From Anaerolineae bacterium (GTDB lineage: Bacteria; Chloroflexota; Anaerolineae; 4572-78; J111), in assembly GCA_020433835.1 (NCBI GenBank), contig JAGRBY010000375.1:1-7091 (forward strand): a stretch of 7,091 nucleotides of DNA, written 5' to 3'. The notes beneath the pieces were generated by a model that did not search any database, was not told where the DNA came from, and saw only the letters and a program-made list of their open reading frames with translations. Both the position numbers and the translations under genes were made by a program. Of the stretch, positions 1-6,380 are shown piece after piece (the first letter of the stretch is position 1; every line of letters begins with the position of its first letter).

Positions 1-85
1 TATTGCGCATGATCGGCGCGCGGTGTGCTGGTCAGGCCCAGCGTGGCGCACAACATGGCAGATCCCAGTTCGGCAATCAGTTCTT
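1..85 (-). pseudogene. ArdC-like antirestriction protein gene, internal/C-terminal fragment cut by the transposon
   Basis: Read on the minus strand from 83 to 3, one frame stays open for 27 codons and gives ELIAELGSAMLCATLGL followed by TSTPRADHAQ. This resembles the segment after the zinc-binding HE motif in ArdC/DUF1738-type zincin proteins, where (E)ELVAE(L/I)GAAFLCA.LG and R.DHA are recurrent. ArdC proteins bind single-stranded DNA and protect incoming plasmid DNA during conjugation. The N-terminal part of the gene would have to lie to the right, but there the sequence is the transposon end, and beyond the element is umuC rather than the missing ardC half. The frame reaches a stop (TAA, 113-111) inside the inverted repeat, so no start is available and this copy is non-functional as seen. 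The identification rests on a short match recalled from family knowledge. The gene continues off the left edge. Confidence 0.65.
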
Positions 86-123
86 GGGTATTTTTACATA
101 TCCCCTCGATTTATCGGAATAAG
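86..123 (+). repeat. Left terminal inverted repeat (IRL), 38 bp
   Basis: The repeat begins GGGTATTTTTACATAT and ends CGGAATAAG. It is the exact reverse complement of 6864-6901, and the match continues two more bases inward (to 125 and 6862). A 38-bp repeat starting GGG and finishing TAAG is the Tn3-family hallmark and is the binding and cleavage site of TnpA. The tnpA stop codon (130-128) lies only four bases inside it. Confidence 0.95.
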
Positions 124-127
124 GGCA

Positions 128-3100
128 TTACGCGCTGATCGCCACCTCGGGAAACGCCGGCATTTGAGCTAACGTTTCGATGATGCTTGCCATATCGATC
201 AGTTGCGGTTGGTCATTGAATTGAAAGCGACCATGCAGATTCACATGGGGCCAGGCTACCGGCGAGACGCGCTTCAGCTTGGCTATGCCATCCGCATCAC
301 CGACGCTTTCATAATAAGCCAGCAGATTGGATAAGATGCTGGCGTTGTAATAAATGATCGCGTTGGCGACGAGACGCGCGCACTCGCCCCACAGTTGCTG
401 TTCTTGCTCGGTTCTAAAGCGCAATTTGCCGAAATTGGCGTAAGAGACCGCCCGGCGTAATTTGTGGTAACTCTCACCTCGATTCAAGGCGCGCTGCACA
501 TTCTGGCGCAACGGTAGCGAGTCGATATAATCCAGCAAATACAGGCTGCGGATAATATTGTCATATTCCCACAGGGCGCGCCGGGTGCGGTTTTTCCGTG
601 CATGCGCGCTCAGCTTACCGACAATGATGCTTTGGGTTGTGGTCTTCAACGCCAACGAGACCATGATGCGCTGGATATTATCCCATTCGTCAACGACCAG
701 ATCATCGTTGAGTTTTCGCACCGGTTTGATAATGGCGTCACCGTACTGGCTCGGGTGCTGAAATCCATAAAGCCCCTCTTTCACTGTTTCGTAGATATCC
801 TTGTAACGCGGCGCGAACCGATAGCCGAACAAATATAGGATGGCGAAATTGACCTGATTGGTACCGTGGGTGTCGGTCGAATGCACCTCGGGTTGGATAT
901 CGGTGGTATTGTTGTACAGAATATCGAACACATGATGGCTTTCATGCTCGTTAGCGCCGATCACTTCGGCGTTGATCGGAATGTGGTTCAGTACCAAGGA
1001 ATAGGAAACGACGCCTTTTTTCAGCCCGAAGTATTTGGGTGAATGGCGCGCGATGATTGTATCGATCTGGGTTTCGAACTTCTGCCCATCGCTGCTCGAA
1101 TGCAGGCTCTCATTGATATCGTAATGGTGAAAAATCGGCTGCGCCGCAGTGGCATTGCTGATCTCATCGTTAGCGGCTTTCAGCGTTTCCAGGCGGATAA
1201 AATTATCTGAACTGCGCGCCAGCTGCTGGTAACGTATATCCGAGACTTCGCCCATTCGCCCCAGCCCCATATTGGTCGCCCAAGCGATCAGGCAGGCGAC
1301 AATAATGCGATTATCCGCTTGCTGTTTGGCATAGCGTCCCAGCACGTGTTCAAACGCATCCAAAAAGCCACACTGCTGGTGAACGAAGTGCAATACACTG
1401 CCGATATCCACTTGCGCGAGGGTATCGAAAAACGGATGGTTGACGGATTCACCGCTGCGCGGGTACGGCAAGCTCCAGCGTTTTTGCCGGCCGCGTTGTT
1501 TGATTTGAAAGTGTTCGTTTTCGCCGGCGGCGATACGCTGATTGACTTCGCTGATGCGCGACTCGAGCTGTTCGCGAAGCTCGGCCAGGTGTTCACGGAT
1601 CGGTTGCTGAAGATGGCCCAGACCGGTATCGCTTAGCAGCTGGTCTTTATTCTGCCAGCGTTCGTTGTCGACCAGATCATCTTCGAGACTGCGAAACCCG
1701 ACGCTGTCGCGACAGAAAATATCACCCGCTTCCAAGCCATTGGATAGCTGGCGGTAGACAAAAAACTCATAGCGATCCGGCGAGAGCTTGGTTTGTTCCG
1801 GTGGCGAGAGATAGCGCTGCGTGGTTTTCGGAATGAACTCGACCGGAAAGACCGCCTCGCGATACTGTCCCAGCGGCCGGCCTTTGCCAAACGCTGTTTT
1901 CAACACCTCAAACGCTGTTATCAGCGATGCTTGTGCCGAGATGGCTTCCAAATCAATGGATTGTAGGATCGGGCGCAAATGCAATTTGAACTGGCGTGCC
2001 AAGCGATCGATTTCTTCCCATCGCAGCGCCGTTTCATCGAACTGGGCATGGGTTGCGATCTGCTCGGCAACCAAGGCGAGCTTGTTGCGCTCCAGGATAG
2101 CAAACGCTCTGGCCTGAACGGTTGCAAAGGGCGTCTGTTCAGCAAACGCCTCGTCGGTAAAGAGCTTCAGCACGCGACCGGCTTTGCGCAGATTTTTGTT
2201 GCTCTCGCTGCGCAGATTGGAGAGCCGCTCTTTAGCCAGCGCTTGGGCTTCATCGTAGAAGCGGCGGGTGTTATAGATCAGGCAGCGGATCAGATTATCG
2301 TGCAAACGCTGATAGCGGTGATAAGCAAAACAAAGCAGATAGAGATAAACACTCCACTCGTTCAGCTGCTTGAGCCGGTGCACCGAATAATAACCGACCA
2401 GAGAGGCATAGTATTTGATGCTCTCATTGGAGATTTCCAGCGCCGGCAATAGGGCTTGAGCCAGCCAGTATAAGTGGTGCAATTGTTCTCCACGCTGGAT
2501 TTCGCGCTTGATTTCACTGACGCTGAAATCCCTCGGTTCGCGTTTGAGTTGGGTGATTTCATATAAGCCCGGCGTATCCGCTAGCAGTTGCTGTAAGGCT
2601 TGCAGGTCGAACGGTTTCAGGTGGCGGCGGACTATGGCAATGAGACGATTTTGTTCTTCGGTGAGCGCCTTGCCGATCATATCCTGCATTGCGCTATAGC
2701 CAGGCCCGACAATGCGCTGTTCATTCAAATAATTGACCAGCTGACGGAAAATATAGATCGGCTTAGCGCTGATCTTCGCCGCCTGGCGGGCTTTGGCCGC
2801 CACTTTGCGCCGGGCAATCGCATCCCAGCTTCGGTAAGCAAAGCGTTGGCGGATAAGACGCTGCTGCTTGACTCGGGTGTCTTTGTCAATCGCGCTCAGA
2901 TCATCCAAGATGGCATCGTCGAAATGGCGCGCCAGCACATGCGCCAGATCGTCTTTGACCTCGTGCAGATCGAAGATAAAAAACCGGCGCTTGACTTTGA
3001 AATAACCCAGCTGCAGCACGAAATACGCCTGCGATTTGACCGAACGCAGAGATTGCAGCAGTTCGATTTCCGGCGCAGCCAGCGCGAAATACTCCGCCCG

Positions 3101-3202
3101 CTCTTCCGGGGTAAACCGGGGCCTGCCGTAGAGGGCCTCGATTTCATCCTGGCCTAAGATTCTCAGGCGCTTTTGTATCGGTCTGAGGGGTTGAACCGCC
3201 AT
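128..3202 (-). CDS. tnpA: Tn3-family transposase TnpA
   Basis: This 1024-residue protein cuts and joins the transposon ends during replicative (cointegrate-forming) transposition. The length matches the family (about 1000 residues). The N-terminal third (RPRFTPEERAEYFAL, LQLGYFKVKRRFF) fits the DUF4158-type DNA-binding region of Tn3 transposases, and the C-terminal third is the DDE_Tnp_Tn3 catalytic domain. The acidic triad is visible: D705 in SSSDGQKF, D777 in HSTDTHGTNQ and E910 in NRGESYHKLRRA. The ATG at 3202 is preceded by GAGAAG with a five-base gap, a fair ribosome site. The gene diverges from tnpR across a 151-bp region and runs to within four bases of IRL. The N-terminus is unlike the Tn3 and Tn21 transposases, so it belongs to another subgroup, but the function is secure. 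Open frames on the opposite strand are shadows. Confidence 0.96.
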   Translation of the reverse strand: MAVQPLRPIQKRLRILGQDEIEALYGRPRFTPEERAEYFALAAPEIELLQSLRSVKSQAYFVLQLGYFKVKRRFFIFDLHEVKDDLAHVLARHFDDAILDDLSAIDKDTRVKQQRLIRQRFAYRSWDAIARRKVAAKARQAAKISAKPIYIFRQLVNYLNEQRIVGPGYSAMQDMIGKALTEEQNRLIAIVRRHLKPFDLQALQQLLADTPGLYEITQLKREPRDFSVSEIKREIQRGEQLHHLYWLAQALLPALEISNESIKYYASLVGYYSVHRLKQLNEWSVYLYLLCFAYHRYQRLHDNLIRCLIYNTRRFYDEAQALAKERLSNLRSESNKNLRKAGRVLKLFTDEAFAEQTPFATVQARAFAILERNKLALVAEQIATHAQFDETALRWEEIDRLARQFKLHLRPILQSIDLEAISAQASLITAFEVLKTAFGKGRPLGQYREAVFPVEFIPKTTQRYLSPPEQTKLSPDRYEFFVYRQLSNGLEAGDIFCRDSVGFRSLEDDLVDNERWQNKDQLLSDTGLGHLQQPIREHLAELREQLESRISEVNQRIAAGENEHFQIKQRGRQKRWSLPYPRSGESVNHPFFDTLAQVDIGSVLHFVHQQCGFLDAFEHVLGRYAKQQADNRIIVACLIAWATNMGLGRMGEVSDIRYQQLARSSDNFIRLETLKAANDEISNATAAQPIFHHYDINESLHSSSDGQKFETQIDTIIARHSPKYFGLKKGVVSYSLVLNHIPINAEVIGANEHESHHVFDILYNNTTDIQPEVHSTDTHGTNQVNFAILYLFGYRFAPRYKDIYETVKEGLYGFQHPSQYGDAIIKPVRKLNDDLVVDEWDNIQRIMVSLALKTTTQSIIVGKLSAHARKNRTRRALWEYDNIIRSLYLLDYIDSLPLRQNVQRALNRGESYHKLRRAVSYANFGKLRFRTEQEQQLWGECARLVANAIIYYNASILSNLLAYYESVGDADGIAKLKRVSPVAWPHVNLHGRFQFNDQPQLIDMASIIETLAQMPAFPEVAISA

Positions 3203-3274
3203 TTTTTCTTCTCGATGCTGTCCGCTGATCTGCTCGCACTAGACTCAAAAAGTAGACGTTTTGGTACCCCGGAT

Positions 3275-3303
3275 TTGATGTGTTTCATTTCATGTTTCAT
3301 TAT
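3275..3303 (+). promoter_or_regulatory. Candidate tnpR promoter
   Basis: TTGATG (3275-3280) and CATTAT (3298-3303) are separated by exactly 17 bases, each matching the sigma-70 consensus at four of six positions. The spacer is occupied by the two direct TGTTTCAT copies, so resolvase bound there would block its own promoter, as is known for Tn3/gamma-delta TnpR. The start of transcription would fall near 3310, about 44 bases before the tnpR ATG. This is inferred from sequence only. Confidence 0.4.
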
Positions 3304-3304
3304 A
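3299..3304 (-). promoter_or_regulatory. Candidate tnpA -10 element (TATAAT)
   Basis: A perfect TATAAT reads on the minus strand here, pointing towards tnpA and overlapping the candidate tnpR -10 on the other strand. No convincing -35 lies 16-18 bases upstream; the best is TTCTAA (3326-3321), matching three of six. If it is used, the leader before the tnpA ATG is about 90 bases and passes through the repeat cluster, so resolvase could repress both directions. Confidence 0.35.
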
Positions 3305-3353
3305 GGCTTATCTCAACCTCTTAGAAGTAATGAAACACGGGTAATCTTAATAG

Positions 3354-3905
3354 ATGGCATTGGTGGGTTATGCGCGGGTCAGTTCTGTGGGTCAAAGTCT
3401 TGAAGTGCAGCTCGATAAGCTGAAACACTGCGATAAGATCTACCAGGAGAAAAAAAGCGGCACTTCCAGTCAACGTTCGCAACTCAAGGCGTGTCTGGAT
3501 TATGTCAGAGAAGGTGATACCTTGGTGATCACGCGGCTGGATCGGCTTGCACGATCAACGTTGCATCTCTGCCAGATTGCAGTGGGACTGGAACGCAAGC
3601 AGGTCAATCTGCAGGTGCTGGATCAGAATATTGATACCAGTGATGCGACCGGACGGTTGCTGTTTAATATGCTCGGCGCCATCGGACAGTTCGAAACCGA
3701 AATACGCGCTGAACGGCAAATGGACGGTATCCAGAAGGCCAAACAGCGCGGGATTCACTTTGGTCGCAAGAAATCTTTATCTGGTCAGCAGATCAGCGAA
3801 CTGCAGCAAAAAAGGAAACAGGGGGTGCTGATTAAAACGCTGATGCAAGATTATAGTCTTTCCAAAGCCAGTGTTTACCGCTATCTACACGCAACGACCG
3901 ACTAG
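3354..3905 (+). CDS. tnpR: Serine resolvase TnpR (site-specific recombinase)
   Basis: This 183-residue small serine recombinase would resolve transposition cointegrates at res and probably represses the divergent promoters. The length is typical of the Tn3 resolvase group (about 185). The N-terminal catalytic domain opens with VGYARVSS: S10 is the expected nucleophile and R8 the adjacent active-site arginine, with R64 and R67 in TRLDRLARS completing the cluster. FETEIRAERQMDGIQKAK (about 113-130) matches the long dimer-interface helix leading to the DNA minor groove, and residues about 142-180 form a C-terminal helix-turn-helix (SKASVYRYL). An in-frame TAG lies directly before the ATG at 3354, which fixes the start, as the first beta strand requires it. 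The ribosome site is weak. The gene converges on merA with only three bases between the stop codons. Confidence 0.95.
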   Translation: MALVGYARVSSVGQSLEVQLDKLKHCDKIYQEKKSGTSSQRSQLKACLDYVREGDTLVITRLDRLARSTLHLCQIAVGLERKQVNLQVLDQNIDTSDATGRLLFNMLGAIGQFETEIRAERQMDGIQKAKQRGIHFGRKKSLSGQQISELQQKRKQGVLIKTLMQDYSLSKASVYRYLHATTD

Positions 3906-3919
3906 CGCTCATCCAGCGC
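3905..3919. terminator. Weak hairpin between convergent tnpR and merA; possible shared terminator
   Basis: GCGCT-catcc-AGCGC forms a five-base-pair GC-rich stem with a five-base loop spanning the three-base gap between the tnpR and merA stops. Being symmetric it could act on both transcripts, but the stem is short and no T-run follows on either strand, so it is not a convincing intrinsic terminator. Confidence 0.2.
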
Positions 3920-5354
3920 AACACGACAATTTAGACACATCCTTATCGAACGTCTGCGCCGCTAGCTTGAGTCCCTCCACGGTGGTCAAATACGGAAAAA
4001 TCAGATTGCCCAGTTCGGTAATGGTCAGTCCCTGCTGAATGGCCAGGGCTGCAGTTTGAATGCTATCGGCTCCCTCGGGTGCGAGAATATGTGCGCCTAA
4101 GAGTTTTTGGGTAGTGCCATCAGCCACCAATTTAATCAAGCCTCGTGTGTCACGCGCCGCCAGCGCACGGGGTACATGGTTGAGATCAAGTACCGAGGTA
4201 CGCACCGCATGGCTGACCTGGCGGGCTTGCGCTTCGGTCAAGCCAACGCTAGCGACTTGCGGATCGGTAAACACTACGGCAGGCATGGCGGTGTTGTCGT
4301 AGCGTAGGCGGTCACCATTGAGCGCATTGTTAGCGGCAATCTTGGCCCCATAGGCCGCCATATAGACAAATTGATCTTGGCCGGTCACATCACCGGCGGC
4401 ATACACCCCTTTTTTTTGCGTGCGTAGTCGATCATCGACGGCAATACCGCCCGCATCGTTCAGAGTCACGCCGACCGCAGCGAGGCCCAGCTGTTCGACG
4501 TTCGGTGTACGTCCGGTGGCGACCAACACTTGCTCGGCTTGAAGCGGCTGATGTTGGCCGTCTTTGGCGATGGTCAACGTAATACCCGTGCTAGTCTGCT
4601 GAAGCCGGGTATAGGTGAGTTGGTCGATGACCTCAATGCCTTCGTCACGCAAGTAGCCACTCAATGCAACGCTAATTTCAGGCTCGCCCTGGGCTAACAA
4701 TCGGTGTCGGGTTACCAAAGTGACCTTAACCCCGACGCGGGCAAACAATTGTGCCAGTTCACAGCCAATGTAGCCGCCGCCAATGACCAGAAGTGAGGCT
4801 GGTGGCTTGTTAAGTTCGAGTGCTGTGGTGCTGGTGAGGTAAGGAATAGCGTCAATACCGGCAATGCTGGGCTGGGCCGGTCGGGTACCGGTGGCGATAA
4901 TCACCTTATCAGTAGGCAATAGGGTGTCAGCGACAGCCACACCGCCGTCAACCAGTTTTGCTGGGCCTTCCAGATAGGTGACCTGATCGTAAGCGGCTAG
5001 CAAATCAAGATATTTAGCTTGGCGAAGATCATCGACCAAGGCTTGTTTCTGCGCGACCAAGGCCGACCAGTTGGTGAGACGTGCCTGCGCTGCTATACCG
5101 GCGAAGCGCTCCGCGTGCTGAGCATGATGGATTGTTTCAGCGGCACGCAGCAGGGTTTTTGAGGGGACACAACCGACATTGACACAGGTCCCCCCCATCG
5201 TACCCGCGCCGATCAGTGCGACTCGTGCGCCTTGCTCAGCAGCAGTGATTGCAGCAGAAAAACCCGCTGACCCCGCGCCAATAACGACAATGTCGTAATC
5301 GGCGTCGGTTGGTTTTGAGGCCGAGGGGCAACAGGCCGCGTTCGGGTTGGTCAT
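3909..5354 (-). CDS. merA: Mercuric reductase MerA, short form without NmerA domain
   Basis: This 481-residue cytoplasmic flavoenzyme reduces Hg(II) to Hg(0) with NADPH. The FAD-binding GAGSAG is at 26-31, the redox-active cysteines C57 and C62 are in GGTCVNVGCVPSK, the NADPH-binding GGGYIG is at 192-197, and a second FAD motif GDVTG is at 321-325. The C-terminal LSCCAG with C478 and C479 is the Hg-delivery pair specific to MerA; it separates MerA from dihydrolipoamide dehydrogenases and glutathione reductases. The usual N-terminal heavy-metal-associated domain (NmerA, GMTCxxC) of the roughly 560-residue Tn501-type enzyme is absent. Instead a short tail carries C8 and C9 (NAACCPS). The ATG overlaps the merF stop (ATGA), and AGGAA lies seven bases upstream. 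It is the last gene of merTPFA. Confidence 0.97.
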   Translation of the reverse strand: MTNPNAACCPSASKPTDADYDIVVIGAGSAGFSAAITAAEQGARVALIGAGTMGGTCVNVGCVPSKTLLRAAETIHHAQHAERFAGIAAQARLTNWSALVAQKQALVDDLRQAKYLDLLAAYDQVTYLEGPAKLVDGGVAVADTLLPTDKVIIATGTRPAQPSIAGIDAIPYLTSTTALELNKPPASLLVIGGGYIGCELAQLFARVGVKVTLVTRHRLLAQGEPEISVALSGYLRDEGIEVIDQLTYTRLQQTSTGITLTIAKDGQHQPLQAEQVLVATGRTPNVEQLGLAAVGVTLNDAGGIAVDDRLRTQKKGVYAAGDVTGQDQFVYMAAYGAKIAANNALNGDRLRYDNTAMPAVVFTDPQVASVGLTEAQARQVSHAVRTSVLDLNHVPRALAARDTRGLIKLVADGTTQKLLGAHILAPEGADSIQTAALAIQQGLTITELGNLIFPYLTTVEGLKLAAQTFDKDVSKLSCCAG

Positions 5355-5584
5355 AGTGGGGTTCCTGTGGGTGTGGTTTTGTTACCGTGCCGGTGCCGAT
5401 AAACCGCGTAGAGCGTTAAGCCGATAAAAAAAATTAAGGCCGGCAGCAAGATCACATCTAACCAGCCAATGACGGCGGACAGACCCACCACGCCCAGCAG
5501 AATCACGAGCGCAGGGGTAAAGCAGCACAATGCTGCGATCACCGTGCCGATGAGACCTGTTCGCAGAAGGGTTTTGTGATTCAT
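5351..5584 (-). CDS. merF: Mercury transporter MerF, variant lacking the second cysteine pair
   Basis: This 77-residue inner-membrane protein would carry Hg(II) into the cytoplasm. The N-terminal signature KTLLRTGLIGTVIAALCCFT is characteristic of MerF, with C20 and C21 in the first membrane helix (about 9-36), then LVILLGVVGLSA, and a second helix at about 42-62. Canonical MerF (about 81 residues) has a second adjacent cysteine pair in the cytoplasmic C-terminal tail. Here the tail reads YRHRHGNKTTPTGTPL and has no cysteine. The other reading frames do not supply a hidden CC tail, so a frameshift does not explain it. The start is eight bases after the merP stop and has no clear ribosome site, which suggests translational coupling. 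The stop overlaps the merA start by four bases. Family identity is secure; transport efficiency is open. Confidence 0.9.
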   Translation of the reverse strand: MNHKTLLRTGLIGTVIAALCCFTPALVILLGVVGLSAVIGWLDVILLPALIFFIGLTLYAVYRHRHGNKTTPTGTPL

Positions 5585-5592
5585 TAAGGCGG

Positions 5593-5877
5593 TTATTCAG
5601 CGACGCTGGAGGGAAAGCCAACATTGGTCGTCGCAGCGGTTAAGGTAGCGATATCGGTTAGCGTATCATCGTAGGTGACGACAGCGCTTTGGTCATCGAG
5701 CGATACGTCTACGGCTTTGACGCCATCGACGGCGGTCAGTGCTTTTTTAACGATAAAGGGACAGCTGGCACAGGTCATATTGTCAACAGCCAGGGTCTGG
5801 ATTTGTTCACCGGCTAGAGCTACGCTGCTCACGAGCAGGCTGAGGATGAGAAGAACAGGTTTGAAAAAGGATTTCAT
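5593..5877 (-). CDS. merP: Periplasmic mercury-binding protein MerP
   Basis: This 94-residue protein binds Hg(II) in the periplasm and passes it to the membrane transporters. Residues 1-22 are a signal peptide: lysines near the start, a hydrophobic stretch PVLLILSLLVSSV, and likely cleavage after VALA. The mature part is one heavy-metal-associated (HMA) domain with the metal-binding motif NMTCASC (C36 and C39), followed by the expected GVKAVDVSL and a C-terminal TNVGFPS. The length is close to known MerP proteins (about 91). A strong ribosome site, AAGGAG (5890-5885), lies seven bases before the ATG in the 18-base gap after merT. It is the second gene of the operon, and its HMA domain is the only one in this mer system because MerA lacks its own. 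Confidence 0.96.
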   Translation of the reverse strand: MKSFFKPVLLILSLLVSSVALAGEQIQTLAVDNMTCASCPFIVKKALTAVDGVKAVDVSLDDQSAVVTYDDTLTDIATLTAATTNVGFPSSVAE

Positions 5878-5895
5878 GTGATAACTCCTTCAGGG

Positions 5896-6303
5896 TTACA
5901 GTTCGAGCAGCCACGGGGCGACCCAGGGATAGATCAAGGCGGCGATGACCAGTACGACAGCCACCCAAAGTGCGCTTTTGACGACGTAGTTAGACACCGG
6001 CTTGGCGCAATAGGAACCTTCGACACAGGCGATCTGGGGTTTGCGATAGACTTTATAAAAACCAACACCTAAACAAACCAAGGTGAAGGCCAGAAAATAG
6101 GGTTGATAGGGGGCTAAAGCGGTTAAGTTGCTCATCCAAGCACCGGTAATACCGACACTAAATAAGGCTAACGGCACAATACAGCAGGAAATCGACGCCA
6201 GTGCACCCAGAATGCCACCCACAGCAAGCCAGCGTTGGCTGGGTTTAGGCGTTTGCAGGGCCGCTGCATCATCCTGTAGCGTGTGTTGCGCAGGCATACT
6301 CAT
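5896..6303 (-). CDS. merT: Mercuric transport protein MerT with extended N-terminus
   Basis: This 135-residue inner-membrane protein would take Hg(II) from MerP into the cytoplasm. It shows the three-helix MerT plan: helix 1 (about 25-51) with the adjacent pair C40/C41 in LASISCCIVPL, followed by GAWMSNLTALAPYQPYF; helix 2 (about 68-86); a cytoplasmic loop with C93 and C99, spaced six apart as in Tn501 MerT; and helix 3 (about 107-131). It is longer than typical MerT (116 residues) because of an N-terminal hydrophilic extension. Start choice is uncertain: GGAG (6318-6315) lies 11 bases before the ATG at 6303 and only five before an in-frame TTG at 6309, which would add two residues; a further ATG is at 6297. 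It is the first gene of the operon, directly behind the MerR-controlled promoter. Confidence 0.94.
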   Translation of the reverse strand: MSMPAQHTLQDDAAALQTPKPSQRWLAVGGILGALASISCCIVPLALFSVGITGAWMSNLTALAPYQPYFLAFTLVCLGVGFYKVYRKPQIACVEGSYCAKPVSNYVVKSALWVAVVLVIAALIYPWVAPWLLEL

Positions 6304-6319
6304 AATCAATAGAACTCCA

Positions 6320-6347
6320 TTGTCATGGTGATGATTTTAAGTATACG
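6320..6347 (+). promoter_or_regulatory. Candidate merR promoter
   Basis: TTGTCA (6320-6325, five of six to consensus) and TATACG (6342-6347, four of six) are separated by 16 bases and point to merR. Transcription would start near 6354, inside the merO dyad, giving a leader of about 27 bases and allowing MerR to repress itself. Its -10 overlaps the merT -10 on the other strand through the palindrome GTATAC (6341-6346). Confidence 0.5.
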
Positions 6348-6370
6348 ATCTGTAGTAACTACAGATGCAA
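6340..6370 (-). promoter_or_regulatory. merT operon promoter with 19-bp spacer (MerR-activated type)
   Basis: On the minus strand TTGCAT (6370-6365) and TATACT (6345-6340, five of six to TATAAT) are separated by exactly 19 bases. An overlong 19-bp spacer carrying the regulator's dyad is the defining layout of promoters activated by MerR-family proteins, which untwist the DNA so that RNA polymerase can use both elements. The weak -35 (three of six) fits dependence on an activator. Transcription runs into merT. Confidence 0.85.
6348..6366. promoter_or_regulatory. merO operator dyad
   Basis: ATCTGTAGT-A-ACTACAGAT is a perfect inverted repeat with nine-base arms around one central base, lying in the spacer of the merT promoter and 14 bases before the merR start. 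Its core CTGTAG-nnn-CTACAG differs from the Tn501-type merO (GTAC-nnnn-GTAC) and, from memory, is closer to operators of PbrR/CadR-type regulators. It is the only strong dyad in the control region, so it is the expected MerR site. Confidence 0.85.
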
Positions 6371-6380
6371 GAATTTTTTT

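Larger units (their letters stand above)
3203..3353. promoter_or_regulatory. res: Putative res (resolution) site and divergent tnpA/tnpR control region
   Basis: This 151-bp non-coding gap lies between divergent tnpA and tnpR, where Tn3-type elements with this layout keep res, the resolvase's binding and crossover region. It contains three copies of TGTTTCAT: two direct copies at 3281-3288 and 3293-3300 (12-bp period) and one inverted copy at 3330-3337. The outer pair extends to a perfect 10-bp inverted repeat, GTGTTTCATT (3280-3289) against AATGAAACAC (3329-3338). A second near-perfect palindrome, CAAAAAGT-AG-ACGTTTTG, lies at 3246-3263. The octamer begins TGT like the known resolvase half-site (TGTCC...), so these are likely resolvase sites, but the three subsites and the crossover point cannot be assigned by eye. 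Confidence 0.7.

Noticed and set aside
86..123. Outward promoter within the terminal repeats (TAAAAAT near the outer edge)
   Set aside because: No -35 at suitable spacing was found, and the downstream fragments are broken genes, so there is no support for activity.
1979..3157. Long open frames on the plus strand inside tnpA (157 residues at 1979-2452 and 185 residues at 2600-3157)
   Set aside because: They lie wholly antisense to a clearly coding transposase with an intact catalytic triad, show no recognisable motif, and are as expected from codon bias on the opposite strand.
3909..5354. Alternative identity of the reductase as dihydrolipoamide dehydrogenase or glutathione reductase
   Set aside because: The C-terminal LSCCAG cysteine pair and the mer operon context are specific to MerA.
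5382..5624. 80-residue minus-strand frame overlapping merF and the end of merP in another frame
   Set aside because: It overlaps the well-supported MerF frame, and its arginine- and proline-rich product has no membrane helices or known motif.
6306..6326. Tiny frame ATG-ACA-ATG-GAG-TTC-TAT-TGA upstream of merT as a possible leader peptide
   Set aside because: Six codons with no ribosome site of its own and no attenuator structure; its GGAG is better explained as the merT ribosome site.
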